Shown here in pieces: positions 12,296 to 12,882 of a DNA stretch of 12,882 nt (its first letter is position 1; every line of letters begins with the position of its first letter). This stretch comes from an uncultured Shinella sp. (GTDB lineage: Bacteria > Pseudomonadota > Alphaproteobacteria > Rhizobiales > Rhizobiaceae), in contig NZ_CAMLFY010000126.1 of NCBI RefSeq assembly GCF_946479415.1, positions 1 through 12,882 on the forward strand. Reading direction: 5' to 3'. The notes beneath the pieces were generated by a model. The model worked only from the letters and a program-made list of their open reading frames with translations. It was not told where the DNA came from and did not search any database. The translations under genes and the position numbers were made by a program.

Positions 12296-12323
12296 TTGCC
12301 GCCAGAGATTGCGGCGCTAGATT
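12296..12323 (+). promoter_or_regulatory. possible promoter of the luxR-type gene
   Basis: TTGCCG, 16 nt, TAGATT is a partial match to sigma70 elements, 31 nt before the GTG start. It overlaps a short dyad GCCGC-N8-GCGGC (12298-12315), which could be an operator. Both are weak signals. Confidence 0.28.
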
Positions 12324-12353
12324 CGTTTTGTGGATTCTGGGGGTGGAGACCAC

Positions 12354-12882
12354 GTGCCCGTGTTGAACAGACATTATAGACGGTACGATTTTGAAGGCGA
12401 TCTTGAGAAGGCTCTCAATCGCGTCGATTTCTTTCGTATATTTCACACCATGGCGCTGCGTTACGATTTCGAGCACTTCGGCGTGCTGCAACTCGTCAAC
12501 GAGCACGAAACGAGCCATCTCGCCACGCGCCTGATGCTGCACGATCTGCCGGCAGGCCTGGCGGAGACCTATGACAAGCGGCACCGCCTCAACGATTCCA
12601 CGCTGTTCAAGAGCTTCTACAAGTCGACGATCTCGACTGTCTGGCGCAGCGTCGATCATTTCGAGAACGGTTCGCGCGAGGGCTCCGACTTCCTCGACCA
12701 GATCGGTTTCGACATGGCGCTGTCCATTCCCGTGCATTCGGTGAACGGCACGCGCTATGCGGTGCTCTTCCTCGGTGACGGCGACGACATCGACCGCCGC
12801 GAGCACTACGAGATCTGCTATGAGGCCAACTGCGCCTTCGACTACTTCCACCGCCAGGTGCTCGCCAACAAGGCCGGCATGG
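12354..12882 (+). CDS. LuxR-family regulator, N-terminal part (runs off the window)
   Basis: The open frame continues to the window edge, giving 176 residues without a stop. It resembles the autoinducer-binding domain of LuxR-type regulators: an N-terminal helix (EKALNRVDFFRIFHTMALRY), then LPAGLAETYDKRHRLND and FKSFYKSTISTVWRSV, and later the strand pair ALSIPVHSVNGTRYAVLFLG. The DNA-binding helix-turn-helix would lie beyond the window. Of the residues conserved in AHL receptors, the Tyr (Tyr73), Asp (Asp81) and second Trp (Trp97) equivalents are present, but the first Trp is Leu69 and the Pro after the Asp is Ser82. The GTG at 12354 is chosen because GGTGGAG lies 6-7 nt upstream; an in-frame stop at 12318 limits earlier starts. 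It is divergent from dppA and could regulate it, but position is the only evidence. Confidence 0.65.
   Translation, partial: MPVLNRHYRRYDFEGDLEKALNRVDFFRIFHTMALRYDFEHFGVLQLVNEHETSHLATRLMLHDLPAGLAETYDKRHRLNDSTLFKSFYKSTISTVWRSVDHFENGSREGSDFLDQIGFDMALSIPVHSVNGTRYAVLFLGDGDDIDRREHYEICYEANCAFDYFHRQVLANKAGM

Larger units (their letters stand above)
11868..12353. other. 486-base intergenic region between divergent dppA and the luxR-type gene
   Basis: No protein-coding gene is convincing here. The dppA side (11868-12000) is a leader of about 90 nt with a candidate sigma70-type promoter. Position 12030-12059 holds an interrupted dyad. Positions 12139-12241 hold two hairpins, described separately. The last 110 bases precede the luxR-type gene and contain a possible weak promoter. 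Two GGAAC words (11944, 12010) do not have an EcfG -10 element. Confidence 0.6.

Noticed and set aside
10368..12320. 650-codon open frame on the plus strand opposite dppA
   Set aside because: It is antisense to a clearly recognised DppA gene and has no recognisable protein content. Long antisense frames are expected in high-GC coding DNA.
1..12882. A defence, phage, CRISPR or transposon system
   Set aside because: I found no recombinase, nuclease, toxin-antitoxin pair, direct-repeat array or insertion-sequence ends. All sizeable genes belong to familiar housekeeping, stress or transport families.

Overview
The window looks like ordinary high-GC chromosome from an alphaproteobacterium, most probably a member of the Rhizobiaceae (Rhizobium, Agrobacterium, Ensifer or Shinella group). 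The grounds are a PhyR/NepR general-stress pair, EcfG-type promoters of the form GGAAC-N16/17-CGTT (or GGAAC-N18-TT), an intergenic palindromic repeat resembling the rhizobial RIME elements, and protein sequences that read as rhizobial. I cannot name the genus from the sequence alone. There are no tRNA or rRNA genes, CRISPR arrays, insertion sequences or phage genes.

Region 1 (1-3895) is a general stress response neighbourhood. It holds a UPF0114/YqhA-type membrane protein, a 55-residue DUF1328 membrane microprotein, a CsbD-like protein, a small cysteine-containing exported protein, a 51-residue DUF3309 membrane microprotein, a glycine-zipper lipoprotein, the anti-sigma factor gene nepR and, divergent from it, the response regulator phyR. 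Five of these genes (DUF1328, CsbD-like, exported protein, DUF3309, nepR) have an EcfG-type promoter at a sensible distance upstream. The cluster therefore appears to encode both the switch (PhyR-NepR) and several of its outputs. The sigma factor EcfG itself is not in the window.

Region 2 (3917-6549) is metabolic and on the minus strand: a RidA-family deaminase, a single-chain ATP-dependent dihydroxyacetone kinase (fused DhaK-DhaL) and a gluconate kinase.

Region 3 (6561-11867), also minus strand, is a complete dipeptide ABC transporter, dppABCDF, very close to the E. coli Dpp system. The order of transcription is dppA, a hairpin terminator or attenuator, dppB, dppC, dppD, dppF, then gntK and dhaKL at gaps of only 11 and 12 bases. 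The permease and the two sugar kinases thus look like one transcription unit, with dppA expressed above the rest.

Region 4 (11868-12882) is a 486-base intergenic stretch with a candidate dppA promoter, a dyad and two hairpins. One hairpin has perfect 17-bp arms and a T-rich tail and could end a small RNA. It is followed by the 5' part of a divergent LuxR-type regulator gene that runs off the window.

No obviously new multi-gene system is visible. The most interesting points are the density of EcfG promoters, the two very small membrane-protein genes, the dpp-kinase operon and the structured intergenic region.
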